Assembly (NCBI GenBank): GCA_017987895.1
Contig: JAGNSU010000010.1
Location: 2,761 to 66,760, forward strand
DNA: 64,000 nucleotides
Origin: Flavobacteriales bacterium
GTDB lineage: Bacteria; Bacteroidota; Bacteroidia; Flavobacteriales_F; PHOS-HE28
Direction of reading: 5' to 3'
How positions within the stretch are numbered: position 1 is the stretch's first letter; every line of letters starts with the position of its first letter. The notes beneath the pieces are model-generated. The model was not told the DNA's origin. It saw nothing but the letters and a program-made list of their open reading frames with translations, and did not search any database. Below, piece by piece: positions 17,647 through 26,723 of the stretch. Made by a program: the position numbers and the translations under genes.

Positions 17647-18579
17647 ATGCTTGATAGTCCTTTCCGCAGCCGTTTCCAGATCCGCGACCTCGAGGAGTTC
17701 TCCGGTGTGAAAGCCCACACCATCCGGATCTGGGAGAAGCGCTATGCATTACTCCGTCCGGACCGCACCCAGACCAACATCCGCACGTATGGGATCGAGG
17801 AGCTGAAGAACCTGCTCAATGTGGCCTTCCTGAACAAGCACGGCCATAAGATCAGCAAGATCGCAAGGCTCACTGCGCTGGAACGGGAGCATTTGGTGAA
17901 GAACACCGCCTACGAGCGTAAGGACCTGGGCGAGGCGCTCAATGCGTTGAAGCTGGCCATGCTCACCTTCGATGAAGCCGCCTTCGAAGGTGTATGCGCG
18001 GGTTTCCGGGAGCAGGCCGGCTTCCGCGCACTGGTCGAGGATCTCTTCCTTCCGCTGCTCGAGCATGTCGGTCTCTTGTGGCAGACCAGTTCCATCTGCC
18101 CCTCCCATGAACATTTCGTGAGCAACCTGGTCCGGCAGAAGATCAGTGCGGAGATCGACGCGATGCCTCCGCTTCCGGCCACCTCCGATCCGCTCGTGGT
18201 ACTCTTCCTTCCGGAGCACGAGATCCATGAACTGGGCTTGCTTTATGTCGCTTATGTGTTGCGTTCGTTGGGTCGAAGGGCGATCTATCTTGGGCAGAGC
18301 GTGCCCATGGCCGACCTGGCGCAGGTCAGCGGAACGTGTTCCCAGCGGCTCACCTTCATCAGCTTCGTCACCGCCTTTCCAGCCATGGATGAACTGATCC
18401 CCTATGCGACCCGGTTCGTGGAGCTTGTGCCGAAGGAGCGCTGTGCGCTCTGGCTGTGCGGCGGTCAAATAGCACGTCTGGGCGATGCCCCCTGGCCCGA
18501 AGGGGTTCGTGCGTTCACGCACATCCGGGAGCTGCTCAAGGAACTGGAAGCCTCCGCGACGGCCGGTACCGAACGGTAA
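17647..18579 (+). CDS. MerR-family regulator with cobalamin-binding domain (CarH/LitR-like)
   Basis: Transcriptional regulator of 310 residues from the ATG at 17647; the upstream in-frame extension crosses a terminator and is not credible. The N-terminal MerR winged helix is clear (FQIRDLEEFSGVKAHTIRIW, residues ~10-29). A helical domain follows with LLWQTSSICPSHEH, matching the Wx9EH motif (W145, E155, H156) that caps adenosylcobalamin in CarH photoreceptors. The Rossmann-type B12 domain has E-x-H-x-x-G (E192, H194, G197), where the His is the expected lower axial Co ligand. CarH-type proteins repress carotenoid genes in the dark and release DNA in light; no carotenoid gene is in this window. 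The next gene starts 10 bases downstream. Confidence 0.9.
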   Translation: MLDSPFRSRFQIRDLEEFSGVKAHTIRIWEKRYALLRPDRTQTNIRTYGIEELKNLLNVAFLNKHGHKISKIARLTALEREHLVKNTAYERKDLGEALNALKLAMLTFDEAAFEGVCAGFREQAGFRALVEDLFLPLLEHVGLLWQTSSICPSHEHFVSNLVRQKISAEIDAMPPLPATSDPLVVLFLPEHEIHELGLLYVAYVLRSLGRRAIYLGQSVPMADLAQVSGTCSQRLTFISFVTAFPAMDELIPYATRFVELVPKERCALWLCGGQIARLGDAPWPEGVRAFTHIRELLKELEASATAGTER

Positions 18580-18589
18580 TTTGGCCGGG

Positions 18590-19330
18590 ATGTGCGGCCA
18601 TCCCTGCCTTTCCTTCGGAGCACTGTTACGGTTCGGTGGTGCCATGCTGTTGTTCGCGTGCATGGCGGTGTCGTGCATCGACGTTCCCAGTAACCGCATC
18701 GTTCAACAGGAGGACGCTGGTACGCTGGCCGTGGTAACCCTGCGGAACGGGAGCAAGGATGGTCCGGCCCGGTTGCTCGATGGAACAGGTCACGTGCGAA
18801 AGGAGGGGCACTACGTGCGGGACCACAAGGAAGGGCAGTGGAGGACCTATGATCCGCAGGGCAGGATGCTTGAAGTGCTCCGGTACCATGAGGGAACGTT
18901 GCATGGTACCTGCACCACTTTTTCGGCGGGCGGGAGCGTAGTGCGCGCTGTGAACTACGCCAGAGGTGTGCTCCACGGTCCGTTCGAAGCGTACCATCCG
19001 GATGGTCGCATCGCGCTGCGATGCACCTATGCGGACGGCTCGCTGAACGGACATTACTTCGCGCAGTCCTGGACCGACTCCTTGGTGCGTGGACCGATCA
19101 CGGAGTGTTGGTATGAGCACGGTCACCGCGAAGGGATATGGACGCGCCGATATGGGAACGGACAAACCTCCGTGGTGGGCATACGGCATCGGGACGTGCA
19201 GGACGGTGTCTGGCGGTATTGGGACCGCGCAGGGAATTTGAAACGCATCGGGTACTACCGCATGGGAGTGCGCTACCGCGTGGTGATCCTCCAGCGGGAG
19301 GAACCCTGGTTCCTCCTTCCCATGGGCTGA
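18590..19330 (+). CDS. MORN/YwqK-type repeat lipoprotein
   Basis: From the ATG at 18590 the protein has 246 residues with a probable lipoprotein signal (AMLLFACMAVSC). Six or more MORN-like units of about 23 residues follow (GHYVRDHKEGQWRTYDPQGR; GVLHGPFEAYHPDGR; GSLNGHYFAQ; GHREGIWTRRYGNGQ; VQDGVWRYWDRAGNLK). Databases often label such proteins YwqK-family antitoxins, but no toxin partner is seen here. It begins 10 bases after the CarH-like regulator, so both are probably on one transcript. Confidence 0.8.
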   Translation: MCGHPCLSFGALLRFGGAMLLFACMAVSCIDVPSNRIVQQEDAGTLAVVTLRNGSKDGPARLLDGTGHVRKEGHYVRDHKEGQWRTYDPQGRMLEVLRYHEGTLHGTCTTFSAGGSVVRAVNYARGVLHGPFEAYHPDGRIALRCTYADGSLNGHYFAQSWTDSLVRGPITECWYEHGHREGIWTRRYGNGQTSVVGIRHRDVQDGVWRYWDRAGNLKRIGYYRMGVRYRVVILQREEPWFLLPMG

Positions 19331-19334
19331 TCGT

Positions 19335-20723
19335 TCAGGGGAACACCTTGCCTGGGTTCATGATACCCAGCGGATCGAACGCACGCTTGATGGCACGCAT
19401 CAGGTCCAGTTGCACCGTGTTGAAAGCGATGTCCATATAAGGTCGCTGCACCAGGCCAATGCCGTGTTCCCCGCTCAGGGTGCCGCCCAGGGAAACCGTC
19501 AGCTCGAAGATCTCCCGGATCGCCTTCGGCAATTCGTTGGCCCAGAACGCATCGCTCAGATCCCCCTTCAGAATGTTGACGTGCAGGTTGCCATCGCCCG
19601 CATGCCCGTAGCACACACTCCGGAAGCCGAACCGCGCACCGATGGCCTTCACTCCTGCGAGCAATCGGGGCAGTTCGTACCGTGGTACCACGGTATCCTC
19701 CTCCTTGTATACACTGTGCGCTTTTACGCTCACGGGAACACTTCGCCGCAGCTTCCATAGTGCGTCCTTCTCACTGCTGCTCTCCGCGAACAACACCTCG
19801 CCGCATCCGTGTTCTTCCATCACGCGCAGGATCGTTCCGCAATCGCGCATGAGTTCCTCCCCGTGGTTGCCATCGACCTCGATCAACAGGTAGGCCCCGG
19901 GACCCGTGGAGATCTGCGTCGGCAGACCTTCGGTGAAACGCATCGTCCAGGCGATGGCATCGCGCTCCATGAACTCCATGGCGCTCGGGTTGATCCCGGC
20001 TCGGAACACCGCGCTCACCGCCTCGCATGCCCGTACCGCATCGCCGAAGGGTACCAACATCAAGCGGGTCTCCCGGGGCATGGGTACCAGCCGCAACACC
20101 GCTTTTGTGATGATCCCCAGCGTGCCTTCACTGCCCACGATCAAGCGGGTAAGGTCATAACCCGTGCTGTTCTTCAACGTGTTGGCACCGGTCTGGATCA
20201 CCGACCCGTTCGGTAGTACCACTTCCAGATTGAGCACCCAATCCCGGGTAACACCATACTTCACCGCTCTTGGGCCACCGGCGTTCTCCGCGAGATTCCC
20301 ACCGATGGTACAACTGCCTTTGCTGCTCGGGTCGGGTGGGTAGTACAGTCCCTTGGCGGCCACCGCGTCCATGAGCACTTGGGTGATCACCCCGGGTTCC
20401 ACGGTCACCTGCAGGTTGCGCTCATCAATGGCCACGATGGCGTTCATCCGGTCCAGTGAAAGGCCCACGCCCCCATGCACACAAAGCGCGCCTCCGCTCA
20501 AACCAGTTCGCCCGCCAATGGGGGTTACCGGTACTTCGTGTTCAGCGCACAGGCGCACGGTGGCCGCAACTTCCGCCGTGTTCCGTGGCCGCACCACCAC
20601 ATCGGGGGGGTAGGAGAGGTCTTCGGTCTCATCGTGGCCGAAGGCTGTACGCTCTTCCATCCCGGTATGGACGATCTCCGGTGGAAGTGTGCTTCGCAGG
20701 GCGGTCAGGAACGCATCGTGCAT
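19335..20723 (-). CDS. FAD-linked oxidase, GlcD/D-lactate dehydrogenase type
   Basis: A 462-residue flavoprotein of the FAD_binding_4/FAD-oxidase_C family, which oxidises glycolate, D-lactate or other 2-hydroxy acids. Visible features are PPDVVVRPRNTAEVAATV (FAD-binding entry), PIGGRTGLSGGAL (pyrophosphate loop), KGSCTIGGNLAENAGGPRAVKYG, and in the C-terminal domain CYGHAGDGNLHVN and SGEHGIG (active-site region). The ending AFDPLGIMNPGKVFP is typical of the family. No iron-sulfur GlcF partner is adjacent, so this is a stand-alone dehydrogenase. The substrate is not determined. Confidence 0.93.
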   Translation of the reverse strand: MHDAFLTALRSTLPPEIVHTGMEERTAFGHDETEDLSYPPDVVVRPRNTAEVAATVRLCAEHEVPVTPIGGRTGLSGGALCVHGGVGLSLDRMNAIVAIDERNLQVTVEPGVITQVLMDAVAAKGLYYPPDPSSKGSCTIGGNLAENAGGPRAVKYGVTRDWVLNLEVVLPNGSVIQTGANTLKNSTGYDLTRLIVGSEGTLGIITKAVLRLVPMPRETRLMLVPFGDAVRACEAVSAVFRAGINPSAMEFMERDAIAWTMRFTEGLPTQISTGPGAYLLIEVDGNHGEELMRDCGTILRVMEEHGCGEVLFAESSSEKDALWKLRRSVPVSVKAHSVYKEEDTVVPRYELPRLLAGVKAIGARFGFRSVCYGHAGDGNLHVNILKGDLSDAFWANELPKAIREIFELTVSLGGTLSGEHGIGLVQRPYMDIAFNTVQLDLMRAIKRAFDPLGIMNPGKVFP

Positions 20724-20787
20724 CGTTTCCGAAGAGGGATGGGAGGGCGAATTTGCGCCATGCGCTTCTCCGATCGATCGGTGTGCG

Positions 20788-20795
20788 TAACTTTC
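20788..20795 (+). promoter_or_regulatory. Putative -7 box upstream of secreted protein gene
   Basis: TAACTTTC, one base from TAnnTTTG, lies 53 bases before the ATG at 20848; the same octamer precedes the CotH gene. A small hairpin (gggg...cccc, ~20804-20820) lies between box and start. No good -33 TTG is seen. Confidence 0.3.
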
Positions 20796-20847
20796 TCAGG
20801 CCACCCGGGGGATAGTGCCCCCGTCTTCCCAACAGAACCCGATCGTC

Positions 20848-22509
20848 ATGAGAACACTGCACATCCTCCTGCCCGCCATGTTGCTGCCGGGCATTGTGAT
20901 CGGACAGAACATCGGCATCAACGTGAACGGCGCGGTGCCCGCTGCCAGCGCATTGTTGGACATCGATGCTTCCGCGTTAGGTGCTGCGAACAAAAAGGGC
21001 CTCCTAGTCCCTCGCATCGCCCTGACCGCCACCAACGTGGCCGCGCCGGTGGTGGCCCCGGCCACGTCACTTTTGATCTACAATACCGCTACGGCCGGTG
21101 TCGCACCGAACAATGTGGTCCCGGGTTACTACTACTGGAACGGTGCGGCGTGGGTGGCCTTCGTGGCGGGCGTGCAAGGATGGACCATCCTCGGGAACGC
21201 AGGTACCGTTGCGGCCACCAATTTCCTTGGGACCACGGACAATGTGGACCTGGTGGTGCGCACGAATAATCTGGAGCGGTTCCGGACCATGGGTGCCACA
21301 GGCCGCATCGGTTGGGGCACCACTGCACCGATAGCCCCCCTGGAGGTGAGCAGCGGCGCGACCGATGCGATCTACGGGCACAGCATCAACGTGGGCGGCT
21401 GGCTCGGTCGGGAAACCAATATCACCTTCGGGGTGCCTTTGCAGAACGTGTTGGGAGCGGGTCTCTATGCCAATAATCCCACCGCCGGTTATACCTCGGC
21501 TTATGCACAAAGCACCGGAGCGGCGACCGTCGCGGCGAATATCAACTACAGCGATGTGTGGATCGCGCAGTACAACTATGTCCAGAACGCGAGCGCCGTG
21601 AACAATCCCTCCGCCACGTACAGCCAGTTGAACGTGACGAACGGTACGCTCGGCGGCCTTCAGGCCGCCCACAGGGGGTATAGTAACCGTGGTACGGTCG
21701 CTGGCAATGTGGGCTGGACGTTGGGTGGTCAGTACACCGCCGTGTCCCAGTTCCAGGACGCGATCGGCGTCTGGGGTACGGCCATCTCCAATTCCGCCCT
21801 CGAACGCACGGGTGGGTACTTCGAATCCGATCAGTACACCTTGCCCGCGAACTACCTCTACGCCTGGGTCGGTGGGGTGGTGGCGGGAGTGAACCGGAAG
21901 ATCACGGGTCTTGGAACGGTCGCTGAGATCATACCCACGCAGAACCACGGTCGCATCACGATGATCTGCCCGGAGTCGCCCGAGTACTGGTACCAGGATT
22001 ATGGCTCCGTACAGTTGGTGAACGGTACGGCGCATGTGGAACTGGACCCGATCCTGGTGGACATAATCCTGGTGAACGATGAGAACCCCGTCCGTGTGTT
22101 CTGCACCCCGGTGGACATGCCCAATTTCAATGGGGTCACGGTCACCAACAGAACGGCTACGGGTTTCGATCTGGTGGAACTCAACGGTGGTGGCCACTCG
22201 GGTACCCTGGACTACCAGTTGACGGCCAAGCCCAAGACCAACTTCGGAGAAGGTCGATTCCCACAAGCGCCTGGACCAGCCTGGTTGAAACCAGAATTCG
22301 AACCCGCCTCCGCAAAAGCCGCCAACCAGCCGACGACCCGGAGCATCTTCCATTGGCCGGCGGATTGGGAGGTGTATGGCTATGATGTGGAGAAGGCTAC
22401 GCCGATCGGTGCAACGGTGATGGGTGGAGAGCACAAAGGCATGGTGAAAGTGGCCGAAGGTGTTTTTCAGCCCGGTATCCCTGCAACGCGCCCCTCGGAG
22501 CATAAGTGA
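20848..22509 (+). CDS. Secreted protein of unknown function (tail-fibre-like organisation)
   Basis: Starting at the ATG at 20848 (553 residues), the protein has a signal peptide (MRTLHILLPAMLLPGIVIGQ). It opens NIGINVNGAVPAASALLDIDA ... KGLLVPRIALT ... LLIYNTATAG ... GYYYWNGAAW, a pattern common in secreted Bacteroidota proteins that often carry a tail-fibre chaperone domain. Here the rest is Gly/Ala/Asn/Thr-rich with EVSSGATDAIYGHS and ends in a charged, non-T9SS C-terminus. No intramolecular chaperone domain is evident. Function unknown. Confidence 0.75.
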   Translation: MRTLHILLPAMLLPGIVIGQNIGINVNGAVPAASALLDIDASALGAANKKGLLVPRIALTATNVAAPVVAPATSLLIYNTATAGVAPNNVVPGYYYWNGAAWVAFVAGVQGWTILGNAGTVAATNFLGTTDNVDLVVRTNNLERFRTMGATGRIGWGTTAPIAPLEVSSGATDAIYGHSINVGGWLGRETNITFGVPLQNVLGAGLYANNPTAGYTSAYAQSTGAATVAANINYSDVWIAQYNYVQNASAVNNPSATYSQLNVTNGTLGGLQAAHRGYSNRGTVAGNVGWTLGGQYTAVSQFQDAIGVWGTAISNSALERTGGYFESDQYTLPANYLYAWVGGVVAGVNRKITGLGTVAEIIPTQNHGRITMICPESPEYWYQDYGSVQLVNGTAHVELDPILVDIILVNDENPVRVFCTPVDMPNFNGVTVTNRTATGFDLVELNGGGHSGTLDYQLTAKPKTNFGEGRFPQAPGPAWLKPEFEPASAKAANQPTTRSIFHWPADWEVYGYDVEKATPIGATVMGGEHKGMVKVAEGVFQPGIPATRPSEHK

Positions 22510-22606
22510 GCGCCGAACTTCGTAGCTGTTCCTTTGTGTTGAGGCGTTCTGGGTCGGGGCCAACCGCCCGGTGGTGCGGTGCGTTCCGTTCCTTCGCACC
22601 TCCACA

Positions 22607-23488
22607 ATGATCACTTACGACTCCCGCGATTGGTTCAAGGCGCTCGCCCTGCATCGCTCGGACACCGTCCGGAAATTGTTGCCCCTGCTCATCCTCGTCG
22701 GGCTCTTCACCTGGGGGGTGAGCATCCTGGAGATCCGGGTCCTGAAGCTGTCGAAGACCGATCTGGTGACCAATCTGCCGGTGATGCACAGTCTGCTGGG
22801 TTTTGCCATCAGCATGCTGCTGGTGTTCCGCACCAATACCGCGTACGACAGGTGGTGGGAGGGACGGAAGCTCTGGGGGCAACTTCTGAACGTGAGCCGC
22901 AATCTGGCCGTGAAGATCAGTGTGATGGTGCCGCACGAGGACCACACCACGCGGTCCTTCTTCACCCGCACGATCAGCCTGTTCGCGCACGAGCTGCGAC
23001 AGCATCTTCTTCTTGAGAAGACGCGATTGGAATTGGATCAGCAACCGCATCCGGAGATCCCGGATCTCGACCTGAGCAAACATGTGCCTTCGCAGGTGGT
23101 CGGTTTGATGCAGCAGCGTGTGCAACGGCTGTATCGCGATGGGGTCATTTCAGGCGATCAACTCATCGTTCTGAACACGGAACTCGTGCAATTCCTGGAC
23201 ATCTGTGGTGCGTGCGAGCGGATCAAGAACACGCCGATACCCTATTCCTACAGCACCTTCATCAAGAAGTTCATCGTGGTCTATGTGCTCACCCTGCCCT
23301 TCGGCTTCGTTTTCTCGCTGGGCCATATCGCCATCCCGGTCGTGATGTTCATCTTCTACGTGCTGGCGAGCCTGGAGCTGATCGCGGAGGAGATCGAGGA
23401 CCCCTTCGGCAAGGACGGGAACGATCTGCCGATGGAGCGACTGGCCACAATGATCGCGAAGAACGCCGAAGAAACGCTCGTTCACTGA
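22607..23488 (+). CDS. Bestrophin family (YneE/UPF0187) anion channel-like protein
   Basis: From the ATG at 22607 the protein has 293 residues. Family features are the N-terminal YDSRDWFKALALHRSDTVRKLLPLLILVG, TM helix 2 with MHSLLGFAISMLLVFRTNTAYDRWWEGRKLWG (the RTNxAYDRWWEGRxxWG signature), and IPYSYSTFIKKFIVVYVLTLPFGF followed by EEIEDPFGKDGNDLP. Bacterial bestrophins form pentameric channels, some cation- and some anion-selective. The 3' end overlaps the convergent neighbour by 7 bases. Confidence 0.93.
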   Translation: MITYDSRDWFKALALHRSDTVRKLLPLLILVGLFTWGVSILEIRVLKLSKTDLVTNLPVMHSLLGFAISMLLVFRTNTAYDRWWEGRKLWGQLLNVSRNLAVKISVMVPHEDHTTRSFFTRTISLFAHELRQHLLLEKTRLELDQQPHPEIPDLDLSKHVPSQVVGLMQQRVQRLYRDGVISGDQLIVLNTELVQFLDICGACERIKNTPIPYSYSTFIKKFIVVYVLTLPFGFVFSLGHIAIPVVMFIFYVLASLELIAEEIEDPFGKDGNDLPMERLATMIAKNAEETLVH

Positions 23489-24381
23489 GGCCGGTACGCG
23501 TACCGGACGAGAACGGGGTCGCGGCCCTTGCCCTCGCTGGATAGAAGCAGGTCCTGGTCCGCCAGGAAGGTGATCCCTTCGGGTTTTGGAAGTAGTTCCG
23601 GGTCCAGGTTCACCAGGTCCACGAGCCTTCCATTGCGGTCCACGATCAGCAAGGTGCGGTCCGCTGCGGAAAGCAGGTAGTAGTGTCCGGTGGATGGGTG
23701 GACCGCCACCGAACTGTAACGCAGTTTGAGGGCGGGCGCGCTTGCGCCGTTCTCCTTGGTGCGCATCGGGACCGGGATGCCCATGGCGGTCGCATCCGCC
23801 ATCACCTTTTGCACGGACAGCGTGAGCGCGATGGACGGGGTGTGCGTAACATCCTTCGGATCGAAGGCGTGGATCACGCGCTGGTCCCGGACCTCCGAGG
23901 ATCCCTTGATGAAGTCCTTGGGTGATACCAGGACCCTGCGTCCCGGTTCATCGTACCCAAGGCCTTCGATGTTGTGGTTCGGCAGATCCAGCCGGAAGGT
24001 GTCCTGCACCACAGTATGGTCGTCCCGGATGATCAAACGATGGATCAGGCCGTCGCTGCGCAACGCGAAGAAGAAGCTGTCCACGCGTGTCAGTCCTTCG
24101 AAATCGCCAGGTACGGAGAAGGGAACGCGCCGTAGGATGCGACCATCCTTCAACGAGAGGAAGTACACGGCGGCCTCTTCATCCTGAACGCACGCCACAG
24201 TAAGGCTATCCACATCGGTGAGCGCGGAGATCTCGACAAGTTGCGGCGGGAGCGGAAACACGGCCGTCGGATGGGCCAGGTCGTACGGCACCCCGCCACC
24301 CGACGTGGTCACCGGGGGGACTTCCTGCTTCGGTGTTGCCATGCATCCCACAAGGAAAAGGAAGTAAAGGAAGGTCCGCAT
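23482..24381 (-). CDS. SdiA-regulated/YjiK-like beta-propeller lipoprotein
   Basis: This is a 299-residue lipoprotein (MRTFLYFLFLVGCMATP) with a propeller-like body: LVEISALTDVDSLTVACVQDEEAAVYFLSLKDGRI, FEGLTRVDSFFFALRSDGLIHRL, EGLGYDEPGRRVLVSPKDF, SVAVHPSTGHYYLLSAADRTLLIVDRNGRL, PKPEGITFLADQDLLLSSEGKG. These match the SdiA-regulated family, which has no established biochemical role. The gene is convergent with the bestrophin gene and divergent from the MFS gene. Confidence 0.8.
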   Translation of the reverse strand: MRTFLYFLFLVGCMATPKQEVPPVTTSGGGVPYDLAHPTAVFPLPPQLVEISALTDVDSLTVACVQDEEAAVYFLSLKDGRILRRVPFSVPGDFEGLTRVDSFFFALRSDGLIHRLIIRDDHTVVQDTFRLDLPNHNIEGLGYDEPGRRVLVSPKDFIKGSSEVRDQRVIHAFDPKDVTHTPSIALTLSVQKVMADATAMGIPVPMRTKENGASAPALKLRYSSVAVHPSTGHYYLLSAADRTLLIVDRNGRLVDLVNLDPELLPKPEGITFLADQDLLLSSEGKGRDPVLVRYAYRPQ

Positions 24382-24449
24382 GCGGTAAAGGTCGGCCCCT
24401 GGCGGCTTGGATTTGATGGTGCGCTCCCCGCCTCGTTCCTTCGCCAGCG

Positions 24450-25754
24450 ATGCGAGAGGTCTTTCCCGACGGGCGTACGTTCCTATTGGTGGTGGTGGCC
24501 GCTCTGGGCTACTTCGTGGACATCTATGACCTGGTGCTCTTCAACGTGGTGAAGCGGGAGAGCTTGGAGTTCATACTGGGTCCGGGACATCCGGACATCA
24601 AGGACGTGGGCATCGATCTGTTCAACTGGCAGATGCTGGGCATGCTCGTGGGGGGCATCCTCTGGGGGGTGTGGGGGGATCGAAAGGGACGGATCACCGT
24701 GCTCTTCGGCAGCATCCTGCTCTATTCCATCGCGAACATCGCCAATGCGTTCACTTACGACCTCACCACCTATGCCATTGTGCGCTTCATCGCCGGCGTG
24801 GGGCTGGCGGGTGAATTGGGTGCGGGCATCACCCTGATCACGGAGTCGATGCCCCGGGAGAAGCGCGGCTACGGCACGCTCATCGTGGTCACCTTCGGGG
24901 CGCTGGGTGCGGTGTTCGCTGCGGAAGTGGCGGACCGCGGTGCGTGGTTCATCGCGCTCTGGCACAGCACAACCGGAACCACGTTGATGAACTGGCAGGT
25001 GACCTATCTGGTAGGCGGTGGGATGGGGCTCGTTCTTCTCGTCATGCGTGTAGGTACCTTCGAGAGCGGCCTGTTCGAGAACATGCGTGAACGCGCTGTA
25101 CGCAAGGGTGATCTACGCATGCTCTTCAACGATCGCCACCGCCTGCTGCGCTATGTGAGCTGCATCCTCATCGGAATTCCTGTGTGGTATGTGATCGGTG
25201 TCCTTGTGAGCTTGAGCCAGGATGTCTTCGTGCCAGAACTCGCGATCGATACGAGCGCGCTTGACGCCGAGGGACTGAAGAGGATCAATGGGCAGGCGAT
25301 CAAGTACGCCTACATCGGCCTGAGCATCGGCGATCTGCTGAGCGGCCTGTTGAGCCAGTTCCTGCGCAGCCGCAAGAAGGTGATCGTGCTCTATCTCTTC
25401 GCGAACCTCGCGCTCACGCTCATCTTCCTTTTCGGCATGCGTGGCGCCAGCATCGCGAACTACAACTGGCTCTGTCTGGCCCTGGGCATGGCCACGGGTT
25501 ACTGGGTGATCTTCGTTACCGTGGCCAGCGAACAGTTCGGCACCAACATCCGCAGCACGGTGGCCACCACCACGCCCAACTTCGTGCGCGGTGCGGTATT
25601 GCCCGTTACCAACGCTTTCAAGTTCCTGGCGGTCCCTCTGGGCAATGTCACCGGTGCGCTCGTGGTCGGGTTGGTGTGCCTCGGCGCTGCGCTTTGGGCC
25701 ACGACGCGGGTGCATGAGACCTTCCACCGGGATATGGATTTCGTGGAGGAATGA
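24450..25754 (+). CDS. Major facilitator superfamily transporter
   Basis: This 434-residue protein has about twelve hydrophobic segments. The MFS loop 2-3 motif is seen as GGILWGVWGDRKGRI, and VRFIAGVGLAGELGAGITLITE is the TM4 region of metabolite:H+ symporters. A long central loop (~residues 200-230) and a hydrophilic stretch around VFVPELAIDTSALDAEGLKRING interrupt the symmetry. The substrate is unknown. It ends 3 bases from the convergent murQ stop. Confidence 0.9.
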   Translation: MREVFPDGRTFLLVVVAALGYFVDIYDLVLFNVVKRESLEFILGPGHPDIKDVGIDLFNWQMLGMLVGGILWGVWGDRKGRITVLFGSILLYSIANIANAFTYDLTTYAIVRFIAGVGLAGELGAGITLITESMPREKRGYGTLIVVTFGALGAVFAAEVADRGAWFIALWHSTTGTTLMNWQVTYLVGGGMGLVLLVMRVGTFESGLFENMRERAVRKGDLRMLFNDRHRLLRYVSCILIGIPVWYVIGVLVSLSQDVFVPELAIDTSALDAEGLKRINGQAIKYAYIGLSIGDLLSGLLSQFLRSRKKVIVLYLFANLALTLIFLFGMRGASIANYNWLCLALGMATGYWVIFVTVASEQFGTNIRSTVATTTPNFVRGAVLPVTNAFKFLAVPLGNVTGALVVGLVCLGAALWATTRVHETFHRDMDFVEE

Positions 25755-25757
25755 GGA

Positions 25758-26564
25758 TCACCCCCGCCCAGCTTCGATCGCACGTCGCACACTACCGTAT
25801 TGTTTGAGCAGGGTGTTGGCTGCGTCGTAGCCGATGCCGAGCCCGTCCATCACCATGCGCGTGCCGCGGTCGATCAACTTCACGTTGCTCAACTGCATAT
25901 CCACCATGCGGTTGCCCTTCACCCGGCCGAGCTTGATCATCACGCTCGTGCTGATCATGTTCAACACCAGCTTCTGCGCGGTGCCGCTTTTCATCCGCGT
26001 ACTGCCGGTCACGAATTCGGGGCCTACCACCACCGCGATCGGATGGTCGCAAACCGCGGTCACAGGTGATCCCGGGTTGCAGGTGATGCATGCGGTGAGG
26101 ATCCCCTGCGCGCGACAGTGCTCCAACGCGCCCACCACGTAAGGCGTACCTCCGCTGGCCGCGATACCGATCACCGTATCGTCGGCGCCGATGGCGTGTT
26201 CCTGCAAGTCCTTCCAACCCTGCGCGCGATCGTCCTCGGCGAACTCCACCGCTTTGCGGATGGCGGCATCACCACCGGCGATCAGGCCCACCACAAGACC
26301 GTGCGGCACCCCGAACGTGGGCGCACATTCACTCGCGTCCACAATGCCCAGCCGCCCGCTGGTGCCGGCGCCGAGATAGAACAGCCGTCCACCGCGCCGC
26401 ATGCGTTCCACGATCGCGTCCACGAGCCCTTCGATCGCAGGCAGTACTTCGCCCACCGCCGCTGGAACGAGGCGGTCCTCCGAGTTGATGTTCCGCAGCA
26501 GCTCCGCCGTGGACATTTCTTCGAGGTGGTCGTAGTGCGAGGGTGATTCGGTGATGCGTTCCAT
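25758..26564 (-). CDS. murQ: N-acetylmuramic acid 6-phosphate etherase
   Basis: MurQ cleaves the lactyl ether of MurNAc-6-phosphate to give GlcNAc-6-phosphate and D-lactate during cell-wall recycling. The ATG at 26564 (MERITESPSHYDHLEEMSTAELL) gives 268 residues, a little under the E. coli length. The SIS domain shows GRLFYLGAGTSGRLGIVDASECAPTFG and IGIAASGGTPYVVGAL, and the catalytic-region signature GPEFVTGSTRMKSGTAQKLVLNM is intact. No MurP PTS or anmK gene is adjacent, but Bacteroidota often lack MurP. The longer N-terminal extension of the frame has no support. Confidence 0.95.
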   Translation of the reverse strand: MERITESPSHYDHLEEMSTAELLRNINSEDRLVPAAVGEVLPAIEGLVDAIVERMRRGGRLFYLGAGTSGRLGIVDASECAPTFGVPHGLVVGLIAGGDAAIRKAVEFAEDDRAQGWKDLQEHAIGADDTVIGIAASGGTPYVVGALEHCRAQGILTACITCNPGSPVTAVCDHPIAVVVGPEFVTGSTRMKSGTAQKLVLNMISTSVMIKLGRVKGNRMVDMQLSNVKLIDRGTRMVMDGLGIGYDAANTLLKQYGSVRRAIEAGRG

Positions 26565-26585
26565 GGGTCGAGGGTCGGCTGTCCG

Positions 26586-26660
26586 GTGGGTGAAGCTCCG
26601 AACCGCGATCCGTTGTCCGTTGCGGGCCCACCGACAACTATCAACGAACAACTGTTCCCA
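26586..26660. repeat. Degenerate GTTGTC-type repeat cluster
   Basis: The stretch contains gttgtccgttg followed by the complementary motifs ccgacaac, atcaac and gaacaac. It belongs to the same low-complexity family as the clusters at 44.2 kb and 56.3 kb. Confidence 0.5.
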
Positions 26661-26723
26661 CCGGCCCACCGCAAAGAAAAGGGCCACCCGCAGGCAGCCC
26701 CTTCCCAAAATGATGGCGATGCG

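Noticed and set aside
18590-19330. Antitoxin of a toxin-antitoxin pair (YwqK label)
   Set aside because: The protein is a signal-bearing MORN-repeat lipoprotein and no toxin gene is adjacent.
20848-22509. Prophage tail fibre
   Set aside because: The N-terminus resembles tail-fibre-like secreted proteins, but it has a signal peptide and no phage genes surround it.
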